From Thiomonas sp. (lineage in GTDB: Bacteria; Pseudomonadota; Gammaproteobacteria; Burkholderiales; Burkholderiaceae), in contig DAIAZB010000680.1 in the NCBI GenBank assembly GCA_027443745.1, positions 1-6,469 on the forward strand: 6,469 bases of DNA. Reading direction: 5' to 3'. Under the pieces are notes generated by a model. It made no database searches, was not told where the DNA came from, and was given only the letters and a program-made list of their open reading frames with translations. The position numbers and the translations under genes were made by a program. Of this stretch, positions 5,807 to 6,469 are shown piece by piece; the first letter of the stretch is position 1, and every line of letters starts with the position of its first letter.

Positions 5807-6400
5807 ATGAAGCCTCCCGCCAAAGCCGCCGCGGCGCTGCCGGTGCTGCACTTCGAACGGCAGGCCGACTGGGCCGATTGGCTGACGGAGCACCATGCGG
5901 CCTCGCCCGGCGCCTGGCTGCAGATCGCCAGAAAAGGCGGCGGGATGCAGTCGGTTTCCTACGATGAAGCCGTCGAGGTCGCGCTGTGCCATGGCTGGAT
6001 CGATGGGCAGAAACAGACTCACAGCGAGCAGTTCTGGCTGCAGAAATTCACCCGGCGCGCGGACAAAAGTGTCTGGTCGAAGATCAACCGGGACAAGGCG
6101 CTGGCCCTGATCGAAAGCGGAACGATGCAAGCCGCCGGACTCCATGAAGTCGAGCGCGCCCAAAGGGACGGCCGCTGGGATGCCGCGTATGACTCGGCCA
6201 GCAAGGCCACGGTGCCCAGCGACTTCCAGTCCGCATTGGATGCGAATCCGCGCGCCAAGGCCTTCTTTGCAACGCTCGATGGCCGCAATCGGTACGCCAT
6301 TCTGTTCCGGATTCAGACCGCCAAGAAAGCCGAAACGCGGGCGAACAAAATTGTCCAGTTCGTGGAGATGCTCGAACGGCACGAAAAGGTGCATGCGTGA
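5807..6400 (+). CDS. YdeI/OmpD-associated family protein
   Basis: The 197-residue protein matches the YdeI/OmpD-associated (bacteriocin-protection) family along its length: LHFERQADWADWLTEHH near the start, ALCHGWIDGQKQ (59-70), FTRRADKSVWSKINRDKA (81-98), LIESGTMQAAG (101-111), AQRDGRWDAAYDS (118-130), an FF..LDGRNRYAILFR block (153-168) and KKAETRANKIVQFVEMLE (173-190). Length is normal for the family. The family name comes from links to peptide-antibiotic tolerance in some bacteria; the molecular mechanism is not settled, and I infer no specific role here. No signal peptide is visible. The start follows the previous stop by six bases with only a weak GAGAG, so re-initiation after the GyrI-like gene is likely. 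Base composition falls towards the 3' half (about 52-62% G+C in sampled lines, against about 68-73% in sampled lines of the ATP-grasp gene), hinting at a separate origin. Confidence 0.93.
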   Translation: MKPPAKAAAALPVLHFERQADWADWLTEHHAASPGAWLQIARKGGGMQSVSYDEAVEVALCHGWIDGQKQTHSEQFWLQKFTRRADKSVWSKINRDKALALIESGTMQAAGLHEVERAQRDGRWDAAYDSASKATVPSDFQSALDANPRAKAFFATLDGRNRYAILFRIQTAKKAETRANKIVQFVEMLERHEKVHA

Positions 6401-6433
6401 TGCATTGTTCCAAGTCGTCTCCGTGGAGTAGCC

Positions 6434-6469
6434 ATGGCACGGGCGGGCGCCGGGCCGCGCAAAATAGTC
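6434..6469 (+). CDS. Possible start of the next gene (partial)
   Basis: ATG 6434 is preceded by GGAG at 6425-6428 with a five-base gap, and the frame stays open for the 12 codons to the window end (MARAGAGPRKIV). It starts 33 bases after the YdeI-family stop. Twelve residues are too few to name a family. The ribosome site is the only real support. Confidence 0.35.
   Translation, partial: MARAGAGPRKIV

Noticed and set aside
4913..6394. Minus-strand open frame of 493 codons across YCII, GyrI-like and YdeI-family genes
   Set aside because: It crosses three well-supported sense genes and two repeat copies, and shows no recognisable domain; a high-G+C shadow.

Overview
The window is GC-rich DNA (roughly two thirds G+C or more, with a strong G/C bias at third codon positions). 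All supported genes lie on the + strand. Composition, codon use and gene families fit a beta-proteobacterium, most likely Burkholderiales. No rRNA or other decisive marker is present, so this assignment is tentative. I see no tRNA, rRNA, CRISPR array, transposase or recognisable prophage gene.

Region 1 (1-4427) is a compact three-gene cluster: the C-terminal end of a DUF2126 protein (cut by the window edge), an 860-residue fusion of a circularly permuted ATP-grasp domain with an alpha-E domain, and a 312-residue bacterial transglutaminase-like protein with an intact Cys-His-Asp triad. Gaps are only 51 and 45 bases, so co-transcription is likely. The combination recurs in bacteria and has been proposed from comparative genomics to make or modify peptides: ATP-grasp forms an amide bond, and transglutaminase-fold enzymes cleave or transfer at amides. 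I know of no established substrate.

Region 2 (4428-6400) holds three small single-domain genes: a YCII-related protein, a GyrI-like ligand-binding-domain protein and a YdeI/OmpD-associated family protein. Three copies of a roughly 80-base two-hairpin repeat sit between or at the ends of these genes. Copies 1 (4436-4518) and 2 (5168-5250) are in opposite orientation and bracket the YCII gene. Copy 3 (5724-5800) has diverged in sequence but keeps both hairpins through paired compensatory changes. It encodes the last 25 residues and stop codon of the GyrI-like gene, and ends six bases before the YdeI-family start codon. This repeat family is the most interesting signal in the window and the part ordinary gene annotation would miss.

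The remaining intergenic stretches (4519-4677 and 5098-5167) show no convincing promoter, terminator or RNA gene. A possible next gene starts at 6434 and runs off the end.
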